From Nocardioides daphniae (lineage in GTDB: Bacteria; Actinomycetota; Actinomycetes; Propionibacteriales; Nocardioidaceae): a DNA stretch of 64,000 nt. A program made the position numbers and the translations under genes. Below the pieces are notes generated by a model, which did no database searches, had not been told where the DNA came from, and saw nothing but the letters and a program-made list of their open reading frames with translations. Shown here one piece after another: positions 49,106-59,376 of the stretch. The stretch is taken from contig NZ_CP038462.1 in assembly GCF_004777465.1 (NCBI RefSeq), forward strand, positions 1,364,001 to 1,428,000. Direction: 5' to 3'. Within the stretch, counting starts at the first letter, position 1. Each line of letters starts with the position of its first letter.

Positions 49106-50175
49106 GAGCCATCCTGTTCGCAGGCGGACTCGCCCTCATCCTGTCGTTGCTCGGCACCCGAGTGGCGATCACGATGCTGTCGCGACGCGGGTACGGACAG
49201 GAGATCCGCGAGGACGGCCCGACGTCGCACCACACCAAGCGCGGCACTCCCACCATGGGAGGCATCGTCATCATCGGTGCCTCGGTGCTCGCCTACTTCG
49301 TCGCCAAGCTGGTCACCGGCACGGCGCCCTCGGCCTCGGCCTGGCTCCTGCTCTTCCTCTTCGTCGGCCTCGGCACGGTCGGCTTCCTCGACGACTTCAT
49401 CAAGATCGTCAAGCAGCGCAGCCTCGGCCTGCGCAGCAAGGCCAAGATGATCGGCCAGACGGTCGTCGCCGTCGCCTTCGGCGTCCTGGCGCTCTCGCCG
49501 ATGCTCGAGGACGACCGCGGCCAGATGCCCGCCTCGCAGCACATCTCCTTCCTGCGTGACTTCGACCGCTGGGAAGTGCCGACCATCCTGCTGGTCATCT
49601 TCATCTGGTTCATGGTGACCGGCTTCAGCAACGCGGTGAACCTGACCGACGGGCTCGACGGCCTGGCCGCCGGCGCGACCACCCTGGTCTTCGGCGCCTT
49701 CGTCCTGGTCAACGTCTGGCAGTACAACCAGTCCTGCGCCCTCTCGCCGTCGGCGTCCTGCTACGAGGTACGAGATCCGCTCGACCTGGCGGTGGTCTCC
49801 GCCGCCATCATGGGAGCCACCTTCGGCTTCCTGTGGTGGAACGCCTCGCCGGCCCAGATCTTCATGGGCGACACCGGCTCGCTGGCCCTGGGTGGCGCAC
49901 TCGCCGGCCTGGCCATCCTCACCCGGACCGAGCTGCTGCTGGTCATCATCGGTGGCCTCTTCGTCCTCGAGACCCTCTCGGTGATGCTGCAGGTCGGCTG
50001 GTTCAAGGCCACCAAGGGCAAGCGCATCTTCCGGATGGCACCCCTGCACCACCACTTCGAGATGCTCGGGTGGGAGCAGGTCACGGTCGTCATCCGCTTC
50101 TGGATCATCGCCGGCCTCTTCGTCGCCGGTGGCATCGGCATCTTCTACGCCGAATGGGTGGCGGGCATCGGATGA
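49102..50175 (+). CDS. mraY: Phospho-MurNAc-pentapeptide transferase MraY
   Basis: Ten-helix enzyme making lipid I. 357 aa. Catalytic Asp pair FLDDFIKIVKQ near residue 96, NLTDGLDGLAAG near 181, metal-binding MGDTGSLALGG, and the cytosolic PLHHHFEMLGWEQ near 317. Starts at ATG 49102 overlapping murF and ends overlapping the murD-like gene (both ATGA). Confidence 0.95.
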   Translation: MRAILFAGGLALILSLLGTRVAITMLSRRGYGQEIREDGPTSHHTKRGTPTMGGIVIIGASVLAYFVAKLVTGTAPSASAWLLLFLFVGLGTVGFLDDFIKIVKQRSLGLRSKAKMIGQTVVAVAFGVLALSPMLEDDRGQMPASQHISFLRDFDRWEVPTILLVIFIWFMVTGFSNAVNLTDGLDGLAAGATTLVFGAFVLVNVWQYNQSCALSPSASCYEVRDPLDLAVVSAAIMGATFGFLWWNASPAQIFMGDTGSLALGGALAGLAILTRTELLLVIIGGLFVLETLSVMLQVGWFKATKGKRIFRMAPLHHHFEMLGWEQVTVVIRFWIIAGLFVAGGIGIFYAEWVAGIG

Positions 50176-51200
50176 GCCGTCCCGACCTCGACGCCCTGAC
50201 GAGCAAGGACTCGTGGGAGGGCGTCCGCGCGGTCGTCGCCGGATTCAGCGTGGCCGGCTTCGCCTCCACCGACAACCTCACCCACCTCGGTGCGGAGGTC
50301 GTGGCGCTCGACGAGCGACGTGACCCCGAGCTCGAGGAGAAGGCCGAGCTGCTCGGGGTGCTGGGGGCCGACGTGCGCCTGGGGGAGGGCGTCACCGACC
50401 TGCTGCCCGCCGACGTCGACCTGCTGGTGGTCTCGCCCGGCTGGCGGCCGGACTCGAGCCTGGTCCTGCAGGCCCACGAGCGCGGCATCCCGGTCTGGGG
50501 TGAGGTCGAGCTGGCCTGGCGCCTGCGCCACCCCGACCACGACGTCCCGTGGCTCGTCGTCACCGGCGCCTCGGGGCGTGGCACCACCGTCCGGATGCTC
50601 GACGCGATCCTGCGGGCCGAGGGGCTGCGCTCCGTCGCAGCCGGTGACGTGGGGCTCTCGCTGGTCGAGGTCGTCATGGACCCCGAGCCCTACGACGTCA
50701 TCGCCGTCGACGTCTCCAGCCAGCAGCTGCACCACACGTACTCGATGCAGGCCGAGTCGGCCGCCGTGCTGGGCATGGGGCCGCAGACCGAGGTCGACTA
50801 CCCCCGCTGGCACCCGTCGTACGAGGCGTGGCTCGCGGACACCGCGAAGGTCTACCACCACGTCCAGAAGGCCTGCGTCTACAACGTCGCCGACGAGCGC
50901 ACCCGGCGGATGGTCGAGGAGGCCGACGTGCAGGAGGGGGCCCGCGCCATCGGCTTCACCTACGGGATGCCGTCGGTGGGCATGGTCGGGCTGGTCGAGG
51001 AGATCGTGGCCGACCGCGCCTTCATCCCGCAGCGCGACACCAGCGCCGCAGAGCTCTTCACGGTGGGCGACCTCGCCTCCACCGAGCCCGAGTTCGTCTC
51101 CGCCGCCCTGGCCGCTGCGACCCTCGCCAGGGCCCACGGCGTCAGCCAGGTGGCGGTGCGCGACGGGCTGCGGGGCTTCCGGCCGCGTCTCGGCGACTGA
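50172..51200 (+). CDS. Degenerate, truncated MurD-like protein
   Basis: Occupies the murD slot but cannot be a normal ligase. 342 aa; MurD is usually about 450-490. The N-terminal UDP-binding fold is recognisable (VVAGFSVAGFASTDNLTHLG, VVSPGWRPDSSLV). The P-loop reads VTGASGRGTTVRML: Lys is Arg and the next Thr is Gly. The usual NxAxDHLD stretch reads LGMGPQTEVDYPRW, and the carbamylated Lys position is Thr (WLADTAKVY). It stops right after RDGLRGFRPRLGD, so domain 3 (with DSKATN) is absent; only 188 nt remain to ftsW. The frame is clean, with ordinary codon use. It overlaps mraY by ATGA. Confidence 0.85.
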   Translation: MSRPDLDALTSKDSWEGVRAVVAGFSVAGFASTDNLTHLGAEVVALDERRDPELEEKAELLGVLGADVRLGEGVTDLLPADVDLLVVSPGWRPDSSLVLQAHERGIPVWGEVELAWRLRHPDHDVPWLVVTGASGRGTTVRMLDAILRAEGLRSVAAGDVGLSLVEVVMDPEPYDVIAVDVSSQQLHHTYSMQAESAAVLGMGPQTEVDYPRWHPSYEAWLADTAKVYHHVQKACVYNVADERTRRMVEEADVQEGARAIGFTYGMPSVGMVGLVEEIVADRAFIPQRDTSAAELFTVGDLASTEPEFVSAALAAATLARAHGVSQVAVRDGLRGFRPRLGD

Positions 51201-51388
51201 CGCCGACCGCCCGCGCCGACCACCCGCACCGACCACGCTGCTGCCCGTCCATGGTGCGACCGCTCGTCCCTCCACGACGTACGCCGGTCGCCCACGTCGC
51301 GACACGCGGCGCGGGTGTCCCGTGATCCGGGCGTCCGTTGACGAGACTGGTGGTCACGTTCGCAGCACCCCACGGAAACGGAGCACGC

Positions 51389-52636
51389 ATGGCCACGGTC
51401 AGCCAGGAGGGTGACGCCTCCGGCCTGCGTGTGCGTGAGTCGGTGACGGCGCGGGTGCGTGCCGCCCTCGACCACCCGCTGAGCTCGTACTACCTGCTGC
51501 TGGGCGCGTCGTCACTGCTGCTCGTCATCGGCCTGATCATGGTGACCAGCTCCTCGAGCGTCTTCGCCTACCGCACCAGCGGCGACTCCTACTCGATCGT
51601 GAAGCGTCAGCTGATGTGGGTGGTGATCGCCCTGCCGCTGGCGTGGGGCGCCACCCGGGTGCCGGTGGCGCTGGTGCGCAAGGTGGCCTGGCTGGGCTTC
51701 TTCCTTGCCGTCGCGCTGCTGGCCCTCGTGCGGATCCCGGGGCTGGGCGTCGAGGTCAACGGCAACACCAACTGGCTGGCACTGGGTCCGGTCACCATGC
51801 AGCCCTCGGAGGTCGCCAAGTTCGCGCTGGTGATCTGGGCCGCCCACATGTTCGCGAAGAAGGAACACCTGCTCCACCAGACCTCGCACCTGCTGATCCC
51901 GGTCGTCCCGGGCATCGGGCTCGTCACCGGACTGGTCGTGCTGGGCCACGACCTCGGCACCGCACTGGTCTTCGGCGGCATCCTGATGGCCCTGCTGTGG
52001 GTGGTGGGCCTCGACTGGCGTTACTTCGTCTTCGGCTTCACCGGGCTGGTCGCGCTGGCGTTTCTGGCGGCCTCGACGAGCCTGGAGCGCAAGGAGCGCC
52101 TGACCAGCTTCGTCGACCCGCAGCACTACCACGACAACGGCTGGCAGCCCTCCCACGGACTCTTCGCCCTCGCGAGCGGGGGGTGGCTCGGCAACGGGAT
52201 CGGTGACTCCACCCAGAAGTGGGGCGACCTCCCCGAGGCGCACACCGACTTCATCTTCGCCGTCCTGGGCGAGGAGCTCGGCCTGGTCGGCACGGTCCTG
52301 GTGGTCGCGCTCTTCGGCGTGATCGCCTTCGCCGGTGTCCGGCTCGCGCTGCAGACCGAGGAACCCTTCGTGCGCTACGCCTCGTTCGGCGTGGTGGCAT
52401 GGCTGCTTGGTCAGATGATCATCAACGTCGGCATGGTGCTGGCCGTGCTGCCCGTCATCGGCATCCCGCTCCCGCTGATCTCCTACGGCGGCTCCGCGCT
52501 CGTGCCCTCGTTGGTCGCCCTGGGCCTGCTGGTCGGCTTCGCCCGCCGCGAGCCCGAGGCAGCCGAGCTGCTCGAGGCGCGTCGTACCCGCACCTCCGGG
52601 GTGTCAGCGCCGTCGACGTCGTCGGTCACCTCCTAG
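51389..52636 (+). CDS. ftsW: SEDS-family septal glycosyltransferase FtsW
   Basis: Ten-helix peptidoglycan polymerase partnered with FtsI. 415 aa. LGPVTMQPSEVAKFALVIWA, HDLGTALVFGG, GLFALASGGWLGNGIGDSTQ, LPEAHTDFIFAVLGEELGL with the key Asp, and LPLISYGGSALVPSLVALGL. ATG 51389 has GGAG (51380-51383) 5 nt away; the 188-nt gap upstream has lost the coupling seen elsewhere in the cluster. Confidence 0.93.
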   Translation: MATVSQEGDASGLRVRESVTARVRAALDHPLSSYYLLLGASSLLLVIGLIMVTSSSSVFAYRTSGDSYSIVKRQLMWVVIALPLAWGATRVPVALVRKVAWLGFFLAVALLALVRIPGLGVEVNGNTNWLALGPVTMQPSEVAKFALVIWAAHMFAKKEHLLHQTSHLLIPVVPGIGLVTGLVVLGHDLGTALVFGGILMALLWVVGLDWRYFVFGFTGLVALAFLAASTSLERKERLTSFVDPQHYHDNGWQPSHGLFALASGGWLGNGIGDSTQKWGDLPEAHTDFIFAVLGEELGLVGTVLVVALFGVIAFAGVRLALQTEEPFVRYASFGVVAWLLGQMIINVGMVLAVLPVIGIPLPLISYGGSALVPSLVALGLLVGFARREPEAAELLEARRTRTSGVSAPSTSSVTS

Positions 52637-52648
52637 GCTGGGACCACC

Positions 52649-53719
52649 ATGCATGTCCTTCTCGCCGGCGGTGGAACCGCCGGGCACACCTCGCCCCTGC
52701 TCGCCACGGCCGACGCCCTGCGTCGGCTCGCACCGGAGACGGTGATCACCTGCCTCGGCACCAGCCAGGGCCTGGAGGCACGCCTCGTCCCGGCGGCCGG
52801 CCTCCCGCTCGAGCTCGTGCCCAAGGTCCCGCTCCCGCGCAAGCCCGGCAAGGCGCTGCTCCAGGTGCCGGGCAAGCTGCTCGCCGCCCACCGTGCCGCG
52901 CTCGAGGTCGTCGACCGGGTCCGACCCGACGTGGTGGTCGGCTTCGGCGGCTACGTCTCGGTGCCGGCCTACCTGGCCGCCCGCAGCCGCAAGCTCCCGA
53001 TCGTGGTCCACGAGGGCAACGCCCTGGCCGGCATCGCCAACAAGCTGGGTGCCCGCCTGACCACCCACGTCGCCACCTCGTTCCCGAGCACCGAGATTCC
53101 GCACGCCACCTACCTGGGCCTGCCGGTCCGACGGATGATCTCGACGCTGGACCGCGCCGCGCTGCGCGCCGAGGCCCGCGCCACCTTCGGCCTCGACCCC
53201 GACCGCCCGACCCTCCTGGTCACCGGCGGCTCGCAGGGGGCCGCCCGGATCAACGCCTCGGTCTCCGGAGCCGCGGACGCCTTCGCCGCCGCAGGCGTCC
53301 AGGTGCTCCACGTGGTCGGTCCGCAGCAGACGGTCGAGGTGCCGAGCTCCTCGGTGCCCTACGTCGTCCAGCACTACGTCGACCGGATGGACCTGGCCTA
53401 CGCGGCCGCCGACGCCGTGCTCTGCCGCGCCGGCTCCAACACCGTCACCGAGGTCTCCGGCGTGGGCCTGCCGGCCGTCTACGTGCCGCTGCCCATCGGC
53501 AACGGCGAGCAGGCGCTGAACGCCCGTCCGGTCGTCGACGCCGGTGGCGGGCTGCTGGTCGCCGACGGTGACCTGACGCCTGAGTGGGTGCGGGCGGAGC
53601 TGCCCGCGCTGCTCACGGACGCCGACCGCCTGGCCCGGATGGGGGCAGCAGCCTCCGACGTCATCCCGCTCGACGCCGACGAGAAGCTGGCGCGCATGAT
53701 CCTGGAGGCCGCCCGATGA
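52649..53719 (+). CDS. murG: UDP-GlcNAc:lipid I GlcNAc-transferase MurG
   Basis: GT28 glycosyltransferase producing lipid II. 356 aa. LLAGGGTAGHTSPLLATADA loop, GFGGYVSVPAYLAAR, VVHEGNALAGIANKLGAR, VTGGSQGAARINASV, LCRAGSNTVTEVSGVGLPAV. The ftsW TAG (52634) is part of a TAGGCT box 9 nt before ATG 52649, suggesting an extra start of transcription. It ends in an ATGA overlap with murC. Confidence 0.95.
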   Translation: MHVLLAGGGTAGHTSPLLATADALRRLAPETVITCLGTSQGLEARLVPAAGLPLELVPKVPLPRKPGKALLQVPGKLLAAHRAALEVVDRVRPDVVVGFGGYVSVPAYLAARSRKLPIVVHEGNALAGIANKLGARLTTHVATSFPSTEIPHATYLGLPVRRMISTLDRAALRAEARATFGLDPDRPTLLVTGGSQGAARINASVSGAADAFAAAGVQVLHVVGPQQTVEVPSSSVPYVVQHYVDRMDLAYAAADAVLCRAGSNTVTEVSGVGLPAVYVPLPIGNGEQALNARPVVDAGGGLLVADGDLTPEWVRAELPALLTDADRLARMGAAASDVIPLDADEKLARMILEAAR

Positions 53720-55153
53720 AGGTCCCGGTCCCCGACCAGATCCTCCCGGCGAGGAGCTCGGCCGTGTCCACTTCGTCGGCATCGGTGGGGCGGGCCTCTC
53801 CGCCATCGCCCGCATCATGCTCGAGCGCGGCGTCACCGTCTCCGGCAGCGACGGCAACGACTCGCCCACCCTGTCCGCGCTGCGTGGGATGGGGGCGACC
53901 GTCCACGTCGGCCACGCCGCCGAGCAGGTCGCGGGGGCGGACACCGTCGTCGTCTCCACTGCGGTGCGCGAGGACAACCCCGAGGTGGTCGCCGCCCTGG
54001 CCGCCGGTGCCCGGCTCTGGCCGCGCTCGGCCGGCCTGGCGTCGGTGATGGCCGGCAAGCGCACGCTCGCCGTTGCCGGCACGCACGGCAAGACCACCAC
54101 CACCTCGCTGCTCACCTCCGCCCTGCAAGCCGCGGGGGCCGACCCGACGTACGCGGTGGGCGGTGACTTCGCCGCGACCGGCACCAACGCCCACGACGGG
54201 GCCGGCGACCTCTTCGTCGCCGAGGCCGACGAGTCCGACGGCGCCTTCCTGGTCTACCGGCCGTTCGGCGCGGTCGTCACCAACGTCGAGGCCGACCACC
54301 TCGACCACTTCGGCACCGAGGAGGCCTACCGGGCCGCCTTCGACTCCTTCCTCACCCGCATCGAGCCGGGCGGCTTCCTGGTCGTCGTGGTCGACGACCC
54401 GGGCGCGGCTGCCCTGGCCGAGACCGCCGAGGGCCGCGGCATCACCGTGCTCCGGGTGGGCGAGTCCACCTCGGCCGACCTGCGCCTGGGCGACCTCGAG
54501 TTCGTCGGCAACCGTTCCTCGGCGACCGTCACCGTCTCCGGGCCGCTCGCCGAGCTGGCCGGGCGGGACGGGGCGCTGGGACGCCTGGAGCTGCAGATCC
54601 CCGGTCGTCACTACCTGCTCGACGCCGCAGCCGCGCTGGCCGCCGGCCTCCAGGTGGGCCACGGCTTCGACGACCTCGCCCGCGGCCTGGTCGGCTTCAC
54701 CGGCACCCGCCGCCGCATGGAGCGCAAGGGCGAGGCCGCTGGCGTACGGGTCTACGACTCCTACGCCCACCACCCCGTCGAGATCGCCGGCGACCTCCAG
54801 GCTGCCCGCGCGGTGGCGGGGAGGGGCGCGTGGTCGTCGCCTTCCAGCCGCACCTCGTCTCCCGCACGCGCATCTTCGGCGCCGAGATGGGCCGCGCCCT
54901 CGAGGCCGCCGACGAGGTGGTCGTCCTCGACGTGTACCTCGCGCGTGAGGACGCCGACCCTGAGGTCACCGGGGCCCTGGTCGCCGACGCCTGCGGGCTG
55001 GGGAAGGAGCGCGTGGCCTACGTCCCCGACTTCGACGCCGTGCCCGCCGAGCTCGTACGCCGCGCCCGTCCCGGCGACCTGGTGCTCACCCTGGGCGCCG
55101 GCACCGTGACCCAGCTCGGCCCCCGGGTCCTGGACCTGCTGGGCGAGGCCTGA
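53716..55153 (+). CDS. murC: UDP-MurNAc--L-alanine ligase MurC, frame broken twice
   Basis: Adds L-Ala to UDP-MurNAc. About 479 aa after repair. A missing G near 53749-53754 separates VPDQILPA from EELGRVHFVGIGGAGLS; a missing G in 54818-54821 separates ARAVAG from EGRVVVAFQPHLVSRT. Motifs: P-loop VAGTHGKTTTTSLL, VEADHLDHFGT, YDSYAHHPVEIAGDL, AFQPHLVSRTR. Both breaks are in G-rich stretches of an essential gene and are best read as base-call errors. Confidence 0.92.
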
Positions 55154-55160
55154 GCGAGCC

Positions 55161-55937
55161 ATGGAGTCCGGGACGCAGGCACCGCCCGACAGTCGGGCCG
55201 AGGGGCTCGACCCACGCGCCGAGGAGCGGATGCGGCGACGCTTCGCCCGGCGCCAGTGGGCGCGGCGCTGGGGCGTGTGGCGTCCGCTCCTGGCGCTCCT
55301 GCTGGTCGCAGTCCTGGCCGGCGTCGGTGTCTGGCTGGTCTGGTTCTCCGACGTCCTGTCGGTCGAGGAGGTGACCGTCTCCGGGACCGACCACCTCACC
55401 TCGGCCGAGGTGCGCCGTGCCGCCGACGTCCCGATGGGTCGCCCCCTGGCCCGGCTCGACCTGGTCGGCATCGAGAGCCGGGTCGAGTCCCTGGCGCCGG
55501 TGGCCGAGGCCCGGGTCGAGCGCACCTGGCCCCGTGGCGTCAGGGTCGTCGTGACCGAACGGCGCTCGGTGGCCGTGGTCGAGATCGGTGGGCGCGTGCG
55601 CGGCATGGATGCCGACGGCGTCGTCTTCCGCGACTACGCCAAGGCTCCCAAGGGCCTGCCCCGCGTCCGGGTCGTCGGCTCGGTCGACCGCGAGGTGCTC
55701 CAGGAGGCGGCGACCGTGCTCTCGGCCATGCCGGCCGACCTGGCCAAGGTCGTGCGCCGGGTCGACGTGGAGACGATCGACCACATCTCGCTGGTGCTGC
55801 GTGGTGACCGCACCGTGCTGTGGGGGAGCGGGGAGTTCTCCGAGGACAAGGCGGCCGTGCTCGCCGCCCTGCTGGAGGCCCAGGACGCGAGGTCGTACGA
55901 CGTCAGTGTGCCGGGGCAGCCCGTCGTCAAGAACTGA
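55161..55937 (+). CDS. ftsQ: Division protein FtsQ
   Basis: Bitopic divisome protein of 258 aa. Arg-rich cytoplasmic head, one helix (LLALLLVAVLAGVGVWLVWF near 45), POTRA domain (VLSVEEVTVSGTDHLTSAEV, LARLDLVGIESRVESLAPVA, WPRGVRVVVTERRSVAVVEI) and a beta domain ending VSVPGQPVVKN. Starts 7 nt after murC. Confidence 0.92.
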   Translation: MESGTQAPPDSRAEGLDPRAEERMRRRFARRQWARRWGVWRPLLALLLVAVLAGVGVWLVWFSDVLSVEEVTVSGTDHLTSAEVRRAADVPMGRPLARLDLVGIESRVESLAPVAEARVERTWPRGVRVVVTERRSVAVVEIGGRVRGMDADGVVFRDYAKAPKGLPRVRVVGSVDREVLQEAATVLSAMPADLAKVVRRVDVETIDHISLVLRGDRTVLWGSGEFSEDKAAVLAALLEAQDARSYDVSVPGQPVVKN

Positions 55938-56027
55938 CGCGCGCATTCCTTTGCTTTTCTCGCGACACGCGGCGTGTCCCGTCGATGACGGCGCGCACGG
56001 CTGCCTACTGTCGTCATCAACACGAGG

Positions 56028-56065
56028 TTGACATAACTATAACCCTCAGGCTCACGGTTAGGGTT
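56028..56065 (+). promoter_or_regulatory. ftsZ upstream promoter element
   Basis: TTGACATAACTATAACCCTC lies in the ftsQ-ftsZ gap; a very similar TTGACATAACT block precedes mycobacterial ftsZ. AACCCT (56041-56046) and AGGGTT (56060-56065) form a short inverted repeat. The -10 cannot be fixed. Confidence 0.5.
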
Positions 56066-56168
56066 CCGCGGGCCGAGGGGAAGCGTCAGCCCCTGACCGA
56101 CTTTCCGAAGCAGAAGAGACACCTGGGTACCGGTGGCAGGACCGGACCCGAACAGAAGGGCGTGGACC

Positions 56169-57422
56169 GTGGCAGCAGCCCAGAACTACCTGGCGATCAT
56201 CAAGGTCGTCGGCATCGGCGGAGGCGGCGTCAACGCCGTCAACCGCATGATCGAGGTCGGCCTCAAGGGCGTCGAGTTCATCGCCATCAACACCGACGCG
56301 CAGGCGTTGCTGATGAGTGACGCCGACGTGAAGCTCGACATCGGCCGTGAGCTCACCCGTGGTCTCGGCGCCGGGGCGCAGCCCGAGGTGGGCGCCAAGG
56401 CCGCCGAGGACCACGCGGACGAGATCGAGGAGGTGCTCAAGGGCGCCGACATGGTCTTCGTGACCGCTGGTGAGGGCGGTGGCACCGGTACCGGTGGCGC
56501 GCCCGTCGTGGCTCGCATCGCCCGCTCGCTGGGCGCCCTGACGATCGGTGTGGTCACCCGCCCGTTCGCCTTCGAGGGTCGCCGTCGCGCCAACTCCGCG
56601 GAGGAGGGCATCAGCCGCCTGCGCGAGGAGGTCGACACCCTCATCGTCATCCCCAACGACCGGCTGCTGTCGATCAGCGACCGCAACGTCTCGATCCTCG
56701 ACGCCTTCAAGCAGGCTGACCAGGTCCTCCTGCAGGGTGTCTCGGGCATCACCGACCTGATCACCACCCCGGGCCTGATCAACCTTGACTTCGCGGACGT
56801 GAAGTCCGTCATGGCCAACGCCGGCTCCGCCCTCATGGGCATCGGCTCCGCCCGTGGCGAGGACCGCGCCGTCGCCGCGGCCGAGATGGCCGTCTCCAGC
56901 CCGCTGCTCGAGGCCTCCATCGAGGGTGCCCACGGCGTCCTGCTCTCCATCGCCGGTGGCTCGGACCTCGGTCTCTTCGAGATCAACGAGGCCGCGGCGC
57001 TCGTCTCCGAGGCAGCGCACGAGGAGGCCAACATCATCTTCGGTGCCACCATCGACGACGCCCTCGGTGACGAGGTGCGCGTGACGGTCATCGCGGCCGG
57101 CTTCGACGGCGGCATGCCGAAGCGCCGCGAGAACGCCTCGGGCCTCAATCGCCCGGTGCAGTCGCAGGCGGAGACCCGTCAGGCCGCGCAGCAGATCGCC
57201 CAGTCCCACCAGGGCAACCAGTCCCACCAGGGCAACCAGGGCAACCAGGGCAACCAGGGCAACCAGGGAGGTCAGTCCACCCAGGCGCCCGCCTCGCGTC
57301 CGGCGGCCCCGGCGCAGCCCGCCCCGGCCAGCCAGACGCCTCCGCCCGCCGAGCGTCCCCGCGTCCAGCGCAAGGTCGAGTTCGACGACGACGACCTGGA
57401 CGTCCCCGACTTCCTGAAGTGA
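56169..57422 (+). CDS. ftsZ: Cell-division GTPase FtsZ
   Basis: Tubulin-like GTPase that forms the Z ring. 417 aa from GTG 56169 ([20 protein letters not shown]). GTP signature GGGTGTG at 103-109, T7-loop [15 protein letters not shown] near 205. The C-terminal linker holds QGN repeats (57201-57276), and the last residues [12 protein letters not shown] are the SepF-binding tail. The stop overlaps the next gene (GTGA). Confidence 0.96.
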   Translation: MAAAQNYLAIIKVVGIGGGGVNAVNRMIEVGLKGVEFIAINTDAQALLMSDADVKLDIGRELTRGLGAGAQPEVGAKAAEDHADEIEEVLKGADMVFVTAGEGGGTGTGGAPVVARIARSLGALTIGVVTRPFAFEGRRRANSAEEGISRLREEVDTLIVIPNDRLLSISDRNVSILDAFKQADQVLLQGVSGITDLITTPGLINLDFADVKSVMANAGSALMGIGSARGEDRAVAAAEMAVSSPLLEASIEGAHGVLLSIAGGSDLGLFEINEAAALVSEAAHEEANIIFGATIDDALGDEVRVTVIAAGFDGGMPKRRENASGLNRPVQSQAETRQAAQQIAQSHQGNQSHQGNQGNQGNQGNQGGQSTQAPASRPAAPAQPAPASQTPPPAERPRVQRKVEFDDDDLDVPDFLK

Positions 57423-58135
57423 GCCCCACCTTGTTCTCCGCACGGAGGACGTGGACGGTGGAGTCGACCTCGACGACGGTGGAGGTCGCCTTCACCGACG
57501 CGTCCGTCGACTTCGCCGAAGGGCCCGGGCGCGACCCCGACCGTCTGGCCGACGCGCTCGACCGCGTGGCCGACGCGGTCGGGGTGCCGGTCGTCCGGAT
57601 GAGCCAGGTGCACGGTCGTGACGTCGCCGTCGTCTCCCACGGCGACGACGTGCCCACGGCCGACGTCCTGGTTACCGCCACGCCGGGGCTCGCGCTCATG
57701 ACGCGAGCCGCCGACTGCGTGCCCGTCGTCCTGGCCGCCCCTGCCGCGGGCCTGGTGGCCGCGGTGCACGCGGGGCGGGAGGGCGTCGTACGCGGTGCGG
57801 TGCCGGCCGCCGTCGAGGTCATGCGCGCCGAGGCGGTCACGGACCCGGGGGAGATCCGTGCCTGGATCGGCCCCCACGTCTGCGGCGCCTGCTACGAGGT
57901 GCCCGCGGCGATGCGTGACGAGGTCGCCGAGGTGGCGCCGGCGACGAGGTCCCAGACCTCGTGGGGCACTCCCTCCCTCGACCTCGGGGCAGGCGTTCGC
58001 GCGCAGCTCGACGCGCTCGGCGTCGTCCACGAGACCGTCGGCGGGTGCACGTACGAGGACGAGTCGCTGTGGTCGCACCGTCGCGGTGGCGCCGAGGCGG
58101 GTCGCCTGGCCGGGCTCGTGTGGGTGGCGCCATGA
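57419..58135 (+). CDS. pgeF: YfiH/PgeF-family protein (polyphenol oxidase / peptidoglycan editing)
   Basis: 238 aa DUF152 family. Conserved [51 protein letters not shown] and [16 protein letters not shown], which contribute the metal-site Cys and His residues. Starts by GTGA overlap with ftsZ and ends by ATGA overlap with yggS, the order seen across actinobacteria. Confidence 0.88.
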   Translation: MSPTLFSARRTWTVESTSTTVEVAFTDASVDFAEGPGRDPDRLADALDRVADAVGVPVVRMSQVHGRDVAVVSHGDDVPTADVLVTATPGLALMTRAADCVPVVLAAPAAGLVAAVHAGREGVVRGAVPAAVEVMRAEAVTDPGEIRAWIGPHVCGACYEVPAAMRDEVAEVAPATRSQTSWGTPSLDLGAGVRAQLDALGVVHETVGGCTYEDESLWSHRRGGAEAGRLAGLVWVAP

Positions 58136-58833
58136 CGGCGCGCGTCGACGAGCTGCGGGCCGGACTGGCCACGGTGCGCGAGCGGATCGCCCGGGCCTGC
58201 CGGGCGGTCGACCGGGCGCCCGACGAGGTCAGCCTGGTCGTGGTCACCAAGTACTTCCCGGCCAGCGACGTACGCCTGCTCGCCGAGCTCGGCGTCACCG
58301 ACGTGGGGGAGAACCGGCACCAGGAGGCGGAGGCCAAGGCGCACGAGTGCGCCGACCTCGGCCTGCGCTGGCACTTCATCGGTGGCCTGCAGAGCAACAA
58401 GGCCGCTGCGGTGGGCGCCTACGCCCACGTGGTGGAGTCCGTCGACCGGACCAAGCTGGTGGCGCCGCTCTCCCGTGGTGCGGCCGGCCGACCGGAGCCG
58501 GTCGAGGTGCTCCTCCAGGTGAGCCTCGACCCACCCGGCGCCGCCCACCGGTCCGGTGCGCCGGTCGCCGACCTGGCTGCCCTGGCCGACGCGGTGGCCG
58601 ACGCCGAGCACCTGCGGCTGGCAGGGCTCATGGCGGTGGCGCCGCTGGGGGCGGACCCTGACGCCGCCTTCGCCCGTCTGGCCGAGGTGTGCCAGGACGT
58701 CCTCACCCGGCACCCGGAGGCACGCGTGCTCTCCGCCGGGATGAGTGGTGACCTCGAGCAGGCGATCGCCCACGGCGCGACACACGTACGCGTCGGCTCG
58801 GCGATCCTCGGTCCGAGGCCAGTGATCTTGTAA
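58132..58833 (+). CDS. YggS/PLPBP pyridoxal-phosphate homeostasis protein
   Basis: 233-aa PLP-binding TIM barrel. PLP lysine in [20 protein letters not shown] near residue 38, [53 protein letters not shown]. No racemase activity is expected. Part of the ftsZ-sepF group. Confidence 0.9.
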   Translation: MTARVDELRAGLATVRERIARACRAVDRAPDEVSLVVVTKYFPASDVRLLAELGVTDVGENRHQEAEAKAHECADLGLRWHFIGGLQSNKAAAVGAYAHVVESVDRTKLVAPLSRGAAGRPEPVEVLLQVSLDPPGAAHRSGAPVADLAALADAVADAEHLRLAGLMAVAPLGADPDAAFARLAEVCQDVLTRHPEARVLSAGMSGDLEQAIAHGATHVRVGSAILGPRPVIL

Positions 58834-58891
58834 TGTCAAAATTCAATGGGTCGCCCATCGCGGGCGACACGATGTACCGGAGGAATGGCTC

Positions 58892-59374
58892 ATGAGCGGC
58901 GCGATGCGCAGGATCGGCGAGTACCTCGGCCTGCTCGAGGACACCGGTCGGTACGACGACTACGCGGACGACGGCGCCGCGGACACCGAGACGACCATGG
59001 CTGGCCCGGTGGAGGACCGCCGCCCCGCCCCGGTCTCCGACCTGGCCGAGCGCCGCCGTCCGGCGCCGGTCCCGACCCCGACGACGGTGACTGAATTGAG
59101 CAGGATCACGACGCTCCACCCGCGTACCTACAACGAGGCTCGTACGGTCGGTGAGAACTTCCGAGAGGGTGTCCCGGTCATCATGAACCTCTCGGACATG
59201 GACGATGCCGACGCCAAGCGCCTGGTCGACTTCGCGGCCGGCCTGGTCTTCGCCACCCGTGGCAGCATCGAGCGGATCACCAACAAGGTGTTCCTGCTCT
59301 CGCCGCCCAACGTCACCGTCTCGACGGAGGAGAAGGAGCGCCTCGTCGAAGGCGGCTTCTTCAACCAGAGCTGA
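58892..59374 (+). CDS. sepF: Division protein SepF
   Basis: 160 aa. Amphipathic membrane-binding N-terminus ([20 protein letters not shown]), disordered linker, and the SepF core ([57 protein letters not shown]). It tethers FtsZ to the membrane in place of FtsA. GGAGG 9 nt ahead of ATG 58892. Confidence 0.95.
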   Translation: MSGAMRRIGEYLGLLEDTGRYDDYADDGAADTETTMAGPVEDRRPAPVSDLAERRRPAPVPTPTTVTELSRITTLHPRTYNEARTVGENFREGVPVIMNLSDMDDADAKRLVDFAAGLVFATRGSIERITNKVFLLSPPNVTVSTEEKERLVEGGFFNQS

Positions 59375-59376
59375 GA

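Noticed and set aside
51186..51388. Frame break hiding MurD domain 3
   Set aside because: All three frames between the stop and ftsW were read; none shows DSKATN or other domain 3 sequence, and the gap is too short to hold it.
57201..57276. CRISPR-like repeat array
   Set aside because: 9-nt coding repeats without spacers, inside ftsZ; no cas genes anywhere.
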